Shown here piece after piece: positions 20,206-31,724 of a DNA stretch of 64,000 nt. Both the position numbers and the translations under genes were made by a program. A model generated the notes under the pieces. That model was not told the DNA's origin and made no database searches. It saw only the letters and a program-made list of their open reading frames with translations. Source of the DNA: Scilla litardierei (Eukaryota > Streptophyta > Magnoliopsida > Asparagales > Asparagaceae); the NCBI GenBank assembly GCA_030789695.1, contig CM061130.1, positions 10,717,860 through 10,781,859 on the forward strand. The letters run 5' to 3'. Each line of letters opens with the position of its first letter. Within the stretch, counting starts at the first letter, position 1.

Positions 20206-21600
20206 TTCTACATGGCTCCTTATATGCATGTCATGTAGCTTCATCATACAATCCTTCCTAAGCATCTCCATGGCTTGGCTCAATGTTAGATTTTGAGGCA
20301 TCGCTCATCATTTTTGTCGTTGTTCATGCACTCCAGTTCCACCAATATTATCATGAACATATTGGCTTCATCATTTTTGTCTAAATCTTATTCACATAAT
20401 TACCTTGCACCTGGTTGGCTTCATCATCAGGCAAGCAATATGCATGCAGTAGCTCCGTATAACATGTCACTGTCTCTAAATGTTTAATGTATAGCAATAC
20501 ATTCACGTTGACATCTAAATGTGTAAGTAGCTGCATGACTGTTACATTATTGTGTAAATCTGCACTAACCCAATGTCCATGGTCATATGTGGTAGATTCT
20601 CACAACCTTTGTCATTAACAGGCAATCCAATGTCTTTTGAGTGTTAGACAACTAAATTTGTCAGTGTCAAAGTTCTATATCATATGCATCTTTTCCCCCA
20701 ACATTTCTTCTCCTTTTGCTGACTGGTTGAAAAGTAACAATGTAATGAACTTCTGTATTCATGACTGCTAATTAAACAAACCAGTTGACTTAGCACACTC
20801 ATCAGCGAGAAATAATTGATGACTAATCTACTCTTAATATATTCATTACTAGTCTAATCTTAACATAAAAAAGAAGTTATATACATATCAATTGATTACT
20901 AATTTATTCTTAACATATGTAATTACAATGTAATTCTCCATTAAACTAACACAGTTTTATAGGCTGAAAGTATCTAAATTCCCAACAAGTACTTTAAAGT
21001 TATCACACTAAGAATCTCTTTTGAACAGCCTTTTCCCCCGCAAAAAATTGAATATTTACACTCAATTTCTCCCACCGACTTCATAAAGCATTTTAACAAC
21101 TGAGCGCACAGAACTGCCATAAAGACCAGCTAAAGCTCCTGCCTTTTCAGTACTCAACACTATTACTTGTTCTATTCATCTACACAATCATCCTGACCTA
21201 AAATCCTGAATTCTAATCAAATCTCCAAATAAATTACCTACTACTTATTAACCAGGGAAAGAGCTGTAGATCTAGTTCCCATAGATAAATCAATAAACAG
21301 AACTAATGAAGAAAAATTCAAACCCCAAAAGAATTTAAAAAGGAAAATTTACTTTTTAACATCTATCATCATATCAGTACATACATTCGCAAACCAGAGA
21401 TGATCTTCATTCCTGTAGCAGATCAAAACCGTTGGAGCACCATTCTATCACGGTGAGACACTATCAGATGATTACAATCTCAAGTTGACCGTCGTTTTGC
21501 TCCACAAACAAGTTCTTGAGATGTGATAAATTTATCTTTTAACCGAAGCAGTCAAGAAGTCAGTATTACAATAACGAGAAAATTAGTCAATTTTTCAGTT
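20206..21600. other. MULE interior without gene
   Basis: AT-rich sequence with no recognisable protein or RNA gene. It contains only short chance reading frames. Confidence 0.5.
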
Positions 21601-21609
21601 CTATTAATG

Positions 21610-21739
21610 GTGTTAGGGACTTTTTTGGAAGGTGCAAAATTTGATGGGTTTCTTGAGAGTTTAATAGTTTAATATAGTTTTCTTGAAATGCTCTAAAGTT
21701 TGAAGGAGTTTCTGAAATGTACACTTTAACAAAATTCCC
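21610..21739 (-). repeat. Right terminal inverted repeat of the MULE
   Basis: The reverse complement begins GGGAATTTTGTTAAAGTGTA and then runs parallel to the left repeat. The outermost 20-30 bp are not matched on the left side. Confidence 0.65.
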
Positions 21740-21768
21740 AATTGTGGTTGTACAAGTAATATCCTGAT

Positions 21769-24305
21769 TGTAATGGCCTACTTTTTAATAAACTCTACAC
21801 GCCCAACTCTTTTAATTTTTAATCCACTAAGCCCTCAATCCCAAGGCCCACTGGCACCTCCCTTTTAATTAGAAATCCCTTTCATTTACTAACTAACCCA
21901 CTCATCCCACTCACGCACTCACGAGCCCATCGAAACCCCCTACGTTCCCTTTCGTTCTCTTCACTCGCTCGAGCCCAGCGGACGAGCCCCTCTCTCTCAT
22001 TTTGTTCGCATTGACGAGCCCAAAACCCAGATGCCCTTTTTCTTTCCCCTCGCGAGCGATAGGGCGGATGCGAAGGGTTTTCGAAACCCTAATGTAATCC
22101 GACGACGTGTGACCCCCCTCGCGAGATTTTCTCGATGATTTCAGATACCGATCCTCACACGTTAAGTCCCCTCCCCCCTCTATTTATACAGGAGTTTTCT
22201 AGGGTTTTCCATATGCGAAAATTATCTATCTTCCAAAGTTTTTCGATTTTTGCTTCTGAGTTTTCAATCTTGCTTTTGGGGCTTCGACATTGCCCCTAGG
22301 GTTTGGATTTGCTTTGGGATTTTCGGATTGCTCTGAGGGATTTTTCGGATTTGATATTGGGCTTTGGATTTCTTATTTTGCTCTCGCAAAATTCTGTTTC
22401 AGGTAGATTCGTATTCATATTAAGCTTTTAATTATTTAATTTTCGGTAATGGAAGAGATGATTCAGGCAAATTTAGCGAGATTTACCCATCAGATAAATT
22501 TATTTTGGCACCTAGTTTAGATTTATGGCGTTATGGCCGTTGTCTGCTGTTTTCGTTTAAACCCTTGCGTCGATTCTTGTTGTGGTCGGCCGCCGGGGGA
22601 AGGCACAGCTTGGGGGTTGTCTACGTCTCTCATGTGTTAGGTTGATATTGTTCCTAGGTTACTGTTGTTGCTACCTTTGTTGATAATGATTTGTTTTTAC
22701 ATATATAGTTTTTCTTATTCAATCATCATCTTATTTTTCTTGTTGGCATACTCCGCCTCAGGATTGCTGCTTGTTTTTCTTTCGTCCACATGCATGCATG
22801 ATTATCCAGTTGCTAGGTCTGGTGTTCAGTTGCTTGATGCAAACTTGTTAGTGGTGATTGGATTGCTTGATGTTGCTGTATAGTGGTTCAGTCTACCGAT
22901 GTATTTCAGTCTGCTGATTACTTACGGTCATGTTTGCATTCCATTTTATGCATTGTTTGTTACTGTTTAGTCGTCTGTATGCTTGCTATTTGAAATTCAT
23001 TCCACTGGGAGTTTTGAGGCTGTTAGCTTGCCAATCTGCCTGCTTGTTGCTTGCTGATTTGTGACTGTGTGCCTGCTATTTGATTGACTGATTTGGGCCC
23101 AGTGTGCTGCTGTTTTCGTTGACAAGATGATCGGTTGAGAACTGTATGCTCTTACTATCACAATTTCGGCCCAAATTGATATTTTCCCCTTCTATATAAA
23201 ACTTTAAACCGAGCAACCCCTCTAGGCAGGTAGACCACAACACATTAATGGTGTCAAATCATGAATCTGATCCATTGAGTCTTTTTCTCATACGTTTTCA
23301 ATACTTTTCGTCTTTTTCCTTATTGCACCTATAAATTGTGATTTAAATTAACGCTTCTCTGAAATTGTTAACTTCAATTGTTAATTATCGTTTTCCTGCT
23401 TACGAGATTCGACATGTGAAAGATTGAAAGTTTGGTTTTTGGCTTATACTAAATTACATAATTAGAGATTATGCAATATGATTATACAATGAAATTGGTA
23501 CACCTGATATATGCACAAGACCTGACAATCCTGAACATAGTTTGCATTACACTCTCTAATTATGTAATTTAGGGATTAAAGACATGAACATGATATTTGA
23601 TACCCTAGAACTAGAACTACACTTGACATCACGGGTTTTGGAAAGCTTATATTGAGAGGGTGCGGGAGCGATTGAAGCCATGCTTATGACCCATATCTGA
23701 GAGGATGTCCTTTTACGGATCCTGAATTCTCGGTACAGTTTGATCTTTATACTCGGCCCGAGGTAGCACCTTGCAGTCCAAGGTGGAATTCATGTTGCAC
23801 ATCGTGCTCTCCTTGTCTTTTGTTTAAGTTGCTTAATTCTTACTGCCACTTAAATCATGCCAGGTCAGTAGTTTTTCCTTTACAGTTCCTCTTGTGTCTT
23901 TTAGTTCCTGCAAAATAAATTAATTAACTGTTTATTATAGATGCAATCTACTTTATTAATGGTGGTTCAATTTCATCAGGTGACACACAACTTGAAGAGG
24001 AGGCTCCGCAGTACGAGGAGTCTGATTTTCCTGTTGAGGACGCTGATTTCTGAACCTTTGTGTTACAAGGAGAGTTTTATCTTTCTTTTGGTTATTTTCT
24101 TTCAGTACTTATTTAGTTGATTATTTAGTTGAGCGCTGTTTCTTTTCTGCCTAGCCAATGTAATTCTTTTCAAAGTTGAAATAAAACGAGTATTTTTTAC
24201 ATTTGTCTTAAATATTTTATATTTAAACTATATTGATTTCACTGGTATCTGCAAGACCTGCAAAACTATTCAGAGTGTGACGGCACCAGTGTCTGGGGCG
24301 TAACA
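21769..24305 (+). mobile_element. Solo LTR with perfect target duplication
   Basis: A 2537-bp segment beginning TGTAATGGCC and ending GGGGCGTAACA, flanked on both sides by CTGAT (21764-21768 and 24306-24310). TG...CA ends plus a perfect 5-bp duplication and no internal protein domains define a solo LTR left by unequal recombination. A TATA box (CTATTTATACA) at 22180-22190 and a possible AATAAAA signal near 24180 set the orientation as +. Ends of the type TGTAA-GGCC...GGGGCGT-ACA are typical of Ty3-type chromovirus LTRs (Tekay/Del), but lineage is inferred. Confidence 0.88.
23980..24052 (+). other. Short acidic reading frame after a splice-like AG
   Basis: After TTTCATCAG the LTR reads DTQLEEEAPQYEESD and on to FPVEDADF, then stops (24050-24052). 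It sits about 250 bp before the LTR end. A comparable acidic frame with a shared YEE occurs near the 3' end of the LARD LTR. It could be a terminal exon of a spliced retroelement transcript. Confidence 0.35.
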
Positions 24306-24310
24306 CTGAT

Positions 24311-26185
24311 ATTTTAGCATATGCCTTGCGCACATGCGATTAACGCAACGTCAAGACATGATTATGCTGCAAATATATCTTACTTATCCTTTTGTTCGTC
24401 CTGGTATAGCGTGGGAAAATATCGAAGTTCTTATAGCCCCATATTTCACCCCCACCCGATTCACGTTTTTGTGATCATCCCAGGATAACTCTCCCTGTCA
24501 AAAGAAGAGCACATGGTCGGCCGCCATTGGTTCTCGTATTCGTAGGGCCATGTATATACCTTAGGAGTGCAGTAGGCAGAATATGTGTAGCAAATGTAAC
24601 CAACTCAGCCATTATAAATCTCATTGCCAAAATTCACCTCACACAACATCATAATGAACACTTCTAATTTCTTGCATTTTATGTCTGCACATGTGTTCTC
24701 ATTTTACATTACGTGCATTTTCTATTACTTGTGTTATTTATGGCAAGCGCATATTTAAATTGTTTGCATATTGTGAGGCTTCGTCACATGGAGGAGGAGG
24801 TTCTCATATCTGATGCAACCCAAAAGAATCTAAAGACGATGTAATGACGATAAAGCTAGATTCACTTCTCGTTGTCATTTGTTGTGATCGCCATTGTTTT
24901 TTTTGTATTCAGGTGTTTTATACATTAGGAGGCAATGTATTAAGAGTTTATTAAATTTCGAAATATATTTCATGTATTGAGGGTTTATTAAAATTTGAAA
25001 TATATTTTCATGTAATTGATGTAATATATTGTCGTCAAATTATTCAATATCGTATAAATTTTGTGTTTGGATTGAAATATGATTGAATAGTATGTGAAAT
25101 TGGTATAAAGCATATCAAATTACTCGCCAAAGAGTAATGAAGATAGCTCCTCAGACTTTGCATACTCGGGCATTTGGAAGCATACTGAAGAGAATGCAGG
25201 CTTGATTCGAGTGTTACTTCCATTCTGCATTGTTCTGAGCAAATTGAATGCTCAGGTCCAAGACTGAAGTGTTAATATAAAGAACTGATCATGTCTGTTG
25301 TATTATCAGTGTAGTCTTTTGGCATTCCATGCATTTGTATCTCTTTAGGAGTACGTCTGTTTGGTTATGATTCATGGTTTTCTTACTTGTAGTTAGCTGA
25401 CTCCAAATATTGGACATAATTACAGCTTAGGAAAAAATCTAATTAGACTGGACTTCCCGTAACTCCAACACGAAAAAATTTAGAAAATTAGAGTTTGAGA
25501 GAACTTCATGTATATGGAATTACTAGAAATAACCCGTGCATATAATACACTGGAACCTGAGAAAAAACCACACAGGATGCGGGACCCGCACACAACTGAA
25601 AAAGAGAAGGAACTGTGGGTGTAGATGTGTGTGGGTACCGTCCGGGGTAAAAGGGGGAAATGCATGTTAAAATGCAAAAAATGTACGGGTGAGTGAAAAA
25701 GTACCGATGAAAAACCCGTAAATATGGGGAAGAGGGATGTGCATTTGTGTTTTATGGAAAAGCAATGTCAAGCTTGAAAAATAAGGGGAATGAAGGGGGC
25801 TTTTTCCAGGGGTGCTCCACAACATCATCCCAAACCACACACACCCACCCAAGTGTGTTCCACCTTGATGATGTGGCAGCCATCTTCCCTTTCCATATGG
25901 ACAAAAGTGTAACATGGACAAATGTCAAATCATCCCTTTCCTTTGTAATGATACTTAAACTCATGCAAAAGTGTAACATGGACAAATGTCAAATCTTGCC
26001 TTTCATTTGTAATGATACTTAAACTCATGTGAATAAAAACGATAGTAAATGATTCTTCCTTTTATCTTTTTATTCACTTTTGACCAACCGCAACCCGACA
26101 TGTAACGGAAGGTCCAATTATCATTATTCTTGAATTCAATTAGAGATTAGAAAATCAGTTTCTTGGTCCGATAGATTTTTGAAAC
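24311..26185. other. Intergenic DNA
   Basis: No gene is supported. Apart from the 64-bp tandem duplication listed separately, I see only AT-rich unique sequence and short frames without motifs. Confidence 0.5.
25902..26029 (+). repeat. 64-bp tandem duplication
   Basis: Two adjacent copies (25902-25965 and 25966-26029), each starting CAAAAGTGTAACATGGACAA and ending AAACTCATG, differ at only a few positions. This is a recent local duplication without coding content. Confidence 0.9.
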
Positions 26186-26874
26186 GGGAACTTCTTCGTG
26201 CACCCACCATTTTACTCACGCGCAAATCCGCTTATTCACAAGTTTGCAATTCAAAATTTCACTCACTTATACCATCATCTCCACCCGACGGATTTTAGGG
26301 TTTGTAATAGGCAAAGGAGAAGAGGGAGAGTGGGAGGAGGAGGAGGAGGAGGCGCAGGCGGGGGCGGGGGCGGGTTTGTGGTTGATGGGGCGGTGGAGGG
26401 AACTGGGGAAGAAGATGAGCGGAGGAGGGGACAGAGGGGAGGGGGATGTAGCGGGAGATCAGAGGAGGGGGGTGACGAGGTTGGGGAAGTTGGAGAGGCA
26501 GAGACAGGGTTGGGGATGTCGGAGGAGTGGGGGCAGGGGAGAGTGACGACGGAGGGGAAGGGGGAGGGGATGGGTTGTCGTAAAGGGGGTGGAGGAGGGG
26601 GATGGGCCAGGGTTGTCGATGGATGGGGCGGCAGAGGGGGAGGTGGCCGGCGAAGATGAAGATGGTAGCCAGAGGGGGGGGGCGGTTGGGGGGGCTGGGG
26701 ATTGGCTAAGGGGAGCGGTATTAGCGTCGGCCGTTTTACTCATCACGTACAACGTGATATTTTTGGGATTTAGATTTGTGGTGTACTGTGAGAAAATTTG
26801 AGTGACAAACTTGTAAATAAGTCGAATTCTGGTTGTACGCGCGAGTAAAACGGTAGGTATGCAAAGCAGTTCCC
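26186..26874. mobile_element. Non-autonomous Mutator-like element A
   Basis: Ends GGGAACT...AGTTCCC with inverted repeats of about 90 bp (shared words TTTTACTC, CGCG, CTTATT and ACAAGTTTG). The 9-bp flanks TTTTGAAAC and TTCTGAACC agree at 7 of 9 positions, as expected for an old MULE duplication. The interior (about 26300-26720) is an extreme purine-rich, GGAGG-type segment. Long frames across it on both strands encode only Gly/Arg/Glu or Pro/Ser/Leu low complexity and are not genes. Confidence 0.75.
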
Positions 26875-27035
26875 TTCTGAACCTGAGCCATTTATGAGAC
26901 TTAAGACCACAACCGGTCAAATTTCGCTTAGTTTTACTTGCGGGGATCTTAACTACAGTCCCCTAGAGCTCAATATTTTGTTCTCAAATCTCTTTTAAAC
27001 CTTGCAAAGATCGAGGCCGGGATGAGAGTTTGACT

Positions 27036-27326
27036 ATGGCGAATGTCAATTGCGGACTGGTCCTGGCGGCGATCTCCTACGTGTGCATAAACTACCTCCG
27101 CCACGTATCCCCCTACTGGCACGAGCGCCTCTAGCCGGCCCTATGGGTGGTGGTGCTGGCGCTGGCAGCGGTCGCACGTGCCCCTTTCTATCGCCACTGG
27201 TCTCTCGAGATCCGAGCCACGATCCCCTTTCTCGCATCGTTGATTTTCATGATATGCGATTTGCTTTGCTAGATGATCCTGGTCCGGTTCGTTACTACCG
27301 GCCTCGGCCTTGATTGGCATCGGTGA
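27036..27326 (+). pseudogene. Small membrane-protein gene, two nonsense codons
   Basis: A 96-codon frame from ATG at 27036 to TGA at 27324-27326, with TAG at codons 33 and 79. It reads MANVNCGLVLAAISYVCINY, then LRHVSPYWHERL, then PALWVVVLALAAVARAPFY, RHWSLEIRATIPFLASLIFM and finally FVTTGLGLDWHR. Two or three hydrophobic helices and conserved-looking motifs (HVSP-W, APFYRHW, GLDWHR) make it a convincing copy of a small uncharacterised plant transmembrane protein. The HR codons run into GGTGAGTAG, which could be a splice donor of the original gene. It is GC-rich, unlike its surroundings. Both stops differ by one base from a sense codon, so it is probably dead. Confidence 0.6.
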
Positions 27327-27616
27327 GTAGAGTAGGAACAAACCCCCTCATTTTTCGTAAAGTTGGAATTTTGCTTCTTTGCCAAAAAATTCTTTGCAAT
27401 TACAAGGTAACGTATTTGCTATGCTATCGGTAATGTCTACATTTTAAATTGCATGTTTGAAATGCATTTTGCCGTCGTAACATGCTCGCATATAATTATT
27501 GTGGCTATCTGGCCCTTATTAGCTTGGTTTAGCTAGGAACATGCATACCTAAATAAGGAGATATATTAAGCCGATCGTTTTGACTATAAATTTCATTATG
27601 AATCCATGTTCTGTAT

Positions 27617-28666
27617 GGGAGTTGCTACGTGCACGTACCGAATTGCTCGTGTGCACAACCACTTATTCTCAAGTTTGTCATTCATAAATTACTCCAATTT
27701 TACCCTTGTCGCCTCTGCCTCGTCTCCCGCCGTCGCCGCTGGTTGCTTAGGGTTTAGGGTTTCAAGATGATCTGGGACGAGAGACAGAGAGAGGAGGACG
27801 AGATGGTGGCTTCGGGTTTCAAGATGATCTGGCACGAGAGAGAGAGGAACGGAGGGCGACAAACTAGGACGAGGACGAGGGCGACGAACTGGGACGAGGA
27901 CGAGGACGATGAACGGAGAACGAGGACGACAAGCACTGTCGGATTGGAGAGAGAGAAAGAGAGGGAGATGAACGGAGGGCGACGAATTGGGATGAGGACT
28001 ACAAACGCTGATGTCGGGTCCCAATGACCCCACGGATGAGGAGATCGACGAACTGGGACGAGGCCATTGTCGCGAGTTGCGTTGAGCAAAATTGCTCAAC
28101 GCGCATAATAGGAATTTTTTTGCCTGTTGTGCGCGTTGAGCAATTTCGGCTCTGTGCAGCAAAATTGCTCACCGTGTACACCAGGCAAAACTTTTGCATG
28201 TTGTGCGCAATGCAATTTTGCTCGACAGTGCCAAAACGCACAACATGCAAAAAAATTTACCTGATGTGCGTGTCTTGATCAATTTCGGCTCTGTGAAGCA
28301 AAATTGCTTAACGCGCACAACATGCAAAAAAAATTTACCTGATGTGCACGTTGATCAATTTCGGCTCTGTGGAGCAAAATTGCTTACCACGCACAACATG
28401 CAAAACCTGTTGTGCGCAGTGTGCAATTTTGCTCAATAGAGCCGAAATTGCTCAACGTGCACGGAAGGCAAAAAATTCTGCCTGCTTCGTTGAGCAATTT
28501 TGGCTATGTGGAGCAAAATTGCTCACCGTGCATAACAGGCAAAAGTGGTTAGTTTGGGAATTAAAATTGGTTTTGCGTGGGTGGGAAATTTTGAATGGCA
28601 AACTTATAAATATGTCGAACTCTGGACGTGCACGGAGCAATTTGGTACGTGCACGTAGCAACTCCC
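27617..28666. mobile_element. Non-autonomous Mutator-like element B
   Basis: A 1050-bp element with perfect 9-bp duplications GTTCTGTAT (27608-27616 and 28667-28675). Inverted repeats begin GGGAGTTGCTACGTGCACG and extend about 90 bp. The inner part of the right repeat shares TTCGAC-TATTTA-AAGTTTG with element A, so the two are related families. The interior has a purine-rich GACGAGGAC tract (27760-28010) and a fold-back repeat array (28080-28540). No transposase is encoded. Confidence 0.93.
28080..28540. repeat. Fold-back repeat array in MULE B
   Basis: Direct and inverted copies of a few modules alternate: GAGCAAAATTGCTC (palindromic), GAGCAATTTCGGCTCTGTG, CGCGCACAACATGCAAAA and its complement GCCTGTTGTGCGCGTTG. 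Five to six module sets of about 75-80 bp are visible. Single strands of this region could fold into several strong hairpins. Confidence 0.85.
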
Positions 28667-28675
28667 GTTCTGTAT

Positions 28676-30978
28676 TCAAATTACTTATTTTTTAGGGGGG
28701 TGGGTTGTGGGTGTGGGTGTGGAGGGGGGGTGGATTCTTTGGTATGCACTCTGATCTTGATAAGATACTTCAACGTGGCATTGAGCTAATCCCTAACAAA
28801 TTCAACATATTTCCGTCACTGTCCTCATATGAAGGACCATTTGATTGACTTGAATTAACTATCTTTCCTGTTAAAGTTCATATCAACTTCAAGTTTATGA
28901 CCCTACCCGTTGCTGTTTACCCATATCACATATTGGGATGATTTTCAAAAAAATATATATACATTTATGTTTCACCATTTTCCCAAGGTACTACCTTGAA
29001 CTTTAAAAATAGCAGAAAAGTAAATCGAACTTTACTTTTTCTAAATTAGTATCATGAACTTTGTTAACAAAAAAACTACCTTAATCTATCTAAACATGCT
29101 CAAATTACAGTCTCTAACATTTTATAAGTCTCAAAAGCACATCTCAATCTTTGAATAACATTAGCACATCTCAATCGTTGAATAACATTTGAAAAAACTA
29201 ACTCTGATGACTAATTTAAGAAAAAATAAAGTTCAAGATAATTTTCTATTATTATTAAAGTTAGGGATAATAATCTGGGAAAAATTATGAAACTTAAAGG
29301 CAGTTTTTTGAAAATTAACCTATGTATCGTTGAAATAGAAAATATGCCACGTCTCAAACCGGAGTATTGGTGTTGCTAATATATAGGAGATGATACTGTA
29401 CAATTGCAATTCCTATTCTAATTTTTTCTTCTACTTAAACTCCATTTTCTAATTGTAACTTACTATAGTTCTTAAATTCCCACTTCACATGAAAACCTTA
29501 TTGACAAATCTCATCAAATAATTTTCCTTCAGCTTTCACTAAGATAACACTGATTTGTCATGAATAATAGTTATTTAAGGAAATGCAAATGGATAATCGA
29601 AGACATAGAAAGGAAAAATGGATATGCAGAAGTTGTACTCTATGTCTTCTTCTGCTAGTAAACATTTGCTGGTTTTGCAATGATGTTGCAGGGAATTTTA
29701 AGTCTCATCGCGTTACTACTGTGAGCAATTGTTGTTCCATATTCCCTGACATTTATTGAGCTAATACTACATAGCTATAATGTCACAACTCACAACAGAT
29801 AAACCTAACGAATATAGATAAAGGCTTTGATCTAGAATAATTTTTGTGGTGGTATGGTCACAATACACAGTGTTTTTATAAGGTAATATTACACATCTTA
29901 TACTACATGGCTATGAAGTCACAACAACAGATGAACCCTATGAATTTATTAAAGCCTTTTTAATACAATATTCGTTGTGGTATAGTCACGGTTTCCAGAG
30001 CCATTATAATTTTCATAATTTTCGACAATAGGTTAGGTAGAGGTTCCTTAACGGGGTTTGAAACTAATTATTGAAAATACAGTCAAGGTGCAAGTGTTCG
30101 TCCAAGTGTAGATGCTCGTCAATGTCTATCTGGCATGTATAACTATTGTATTGTAGCAGTAAAGAATTGTTTTATGAACGAGAGCAAGTAATAAGAAACA
30201 ACTGGCATGCATCTCCTTGGTGGTTATATCATTTTATGGTTCGTTTACAACTGCCTTAAGTTATAAAGATTCTACAAGAAGGCCCATGTGGGGCATCTAT
30301 TCCCTGTTTTGAATTGATTACATGCACATAGTCACCATTTCATTTTCAGTAACTCCCTCAATCATTCATTCATACATTTTTTTATTTTTTTATTTTTTAT
30401 TTTCATTTGAGAAATAGGTGAAGCCCATAGATTGCTAGCATTGAGATTCAAACCTATCTTGCTTTTTCTTCTTATCGTCTCCTTTAACACCAAACTCTCC
30501 TCCTCCAGTTGACCCATTCATAATGAATTGATCACTTTGGGTTTTGTCATTGATGTTTTGGATCCCATTCATGGTCGAGTACGTCATTTGTGCTATAAAA
30601 TGCAATCAAAAGTAGGAGAAAGGGATTGCAGATTAGATGCAAATGTGTTCCATTGTGGCGATGTGTTTATCATATATTCTACTACATTTTGATTGCTTCA
30701 GCACATAGTTTCAGTCCCCATGTTTCCTGAAGTTCAGCATACAAAACTATCCGCAAAAGCAAACTTTTATACCTATTTATCAGTCTGTATCAAATTACAT
30801 TGTTTTTATTCACCTTATCTAAAACAAAAGCGAGAAACGTTAAAGCCTTTGTGAAATTTATAATATGAGATTAAATATTTTCGGGATGCCAATTTGACTG
30901 ATACATGACCATCTGATGATGCTATTATGAATGGTTATAGAGTATGGATGAAGAACGCATTTAATGGAACTGATGTAT
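28676..30978. other. Intergenic DNA with small duplications
   Basis: No gene is seen. A GT-rich run lies at 28697-28732. A 27-bp tandem pair with core CACATCTCAATC-TTGAATAACATT lies near 29137-29190. A diverged duplication of about 100 bp occurs at 29765-29867 and 29895-29989, sharing TACTACAT-GCTAT and GTGGTAT-GTCAC. Confidence 0.6.
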
Positions 30979-31724
30979 TGTAACGGCCGCTTTCCGACCG
31001 TTCGTATTTCCTGCGTGCACGTGCTTTATCGTGCACGTATTCTATTTGGCTATTTCTGAGCTCCGGCATGAGCGATGCGATATGCCGTTGCGATCATTTG
31101 GGAGTGTAGAATTTTATAGTAATATTTGGGAACGTCTTTTCACGGCTCGTTTTCTCGCAAAACGATTTTGAAAGATAGGGGCGTTTTGGTCTTTTGGCAC
31201 CAATACGCGGTTCCTGATTTTACGATAATTTTTGGTAGGTGTAACACGCAATCGAACACTGTAGCCCCGTACTTCTCGTCTCCACGATCGTCCCGGTATT
31301 TTCGGATTATTTTTCCGATGCCCGTAGTGGAAGATATCCCCTAATCAATTTCAACCGTTGATTAGCCACTAATCTTTTGAATTTCAAATTTAAAATCAAA
31401 TCCTAATCAAATCTTTGGAGAATCCCTACGTATCATGCATGTGGGATTTCTTCCACTACCCACACCCAAAACCACACCCCCTCCTCTCACATACTCTCTC
31501 TCCTAGTCACCTAAATACACTATTTTTAACACCCATATATCAAGTTTCTCTTCCCTTTTAACAAACCCAAACCACAACCCTAGGAGGCCACGCATGAACC
31601 CATTTGCAGCCGCCTTGCTCCTCCTCCGGCCACCACGGCAGCCCCCCAAGTTCCCCAACTCCGGCCACCACCTTCTCCTCCTCCTTCTCCTCCATCTCCA
31701 CCTCTCCAAGACATCAAAAACTCC

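Larger units (their letters stand above)
17016..21739 (-). mobile_element. Decayed Mutator-like element (MULE)
   Basis: The left segment 17016-17130 matches the reverse complement of 21610-21710 along about 100 bp (shared words TTTCAGAAACTCC, AAACTTTA, AAAAAAGTCC), giving long terminal inverted repeats typical of MULEs. The interior holds a broken MuDR-type transposase N-terminal region on the minus strand. The right edge (...AAAATTCCC at 21739) is clearer than the left, which I could not fix. No 9-bp duplication was identified. Confidence 0.65.

Noticed and set aside
26198..26920. Long open frames on both strands in the purine-rich core of MULE A
   Set aside because: They encode only Gly/Arg/Glu or Pro/Ser/Leu low-complexity sequence, which is a consequence of G-rich composition lacking T-containing stop codons. 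There is no motif.
27689..28162. Ser/Pro/Leu-rich minus-strand frame in MULE B
   Set aside because: It is the complement of a GACGAGGAC-type purine repeat. Its composition is repetitive and it overlaps other frames without any domain.
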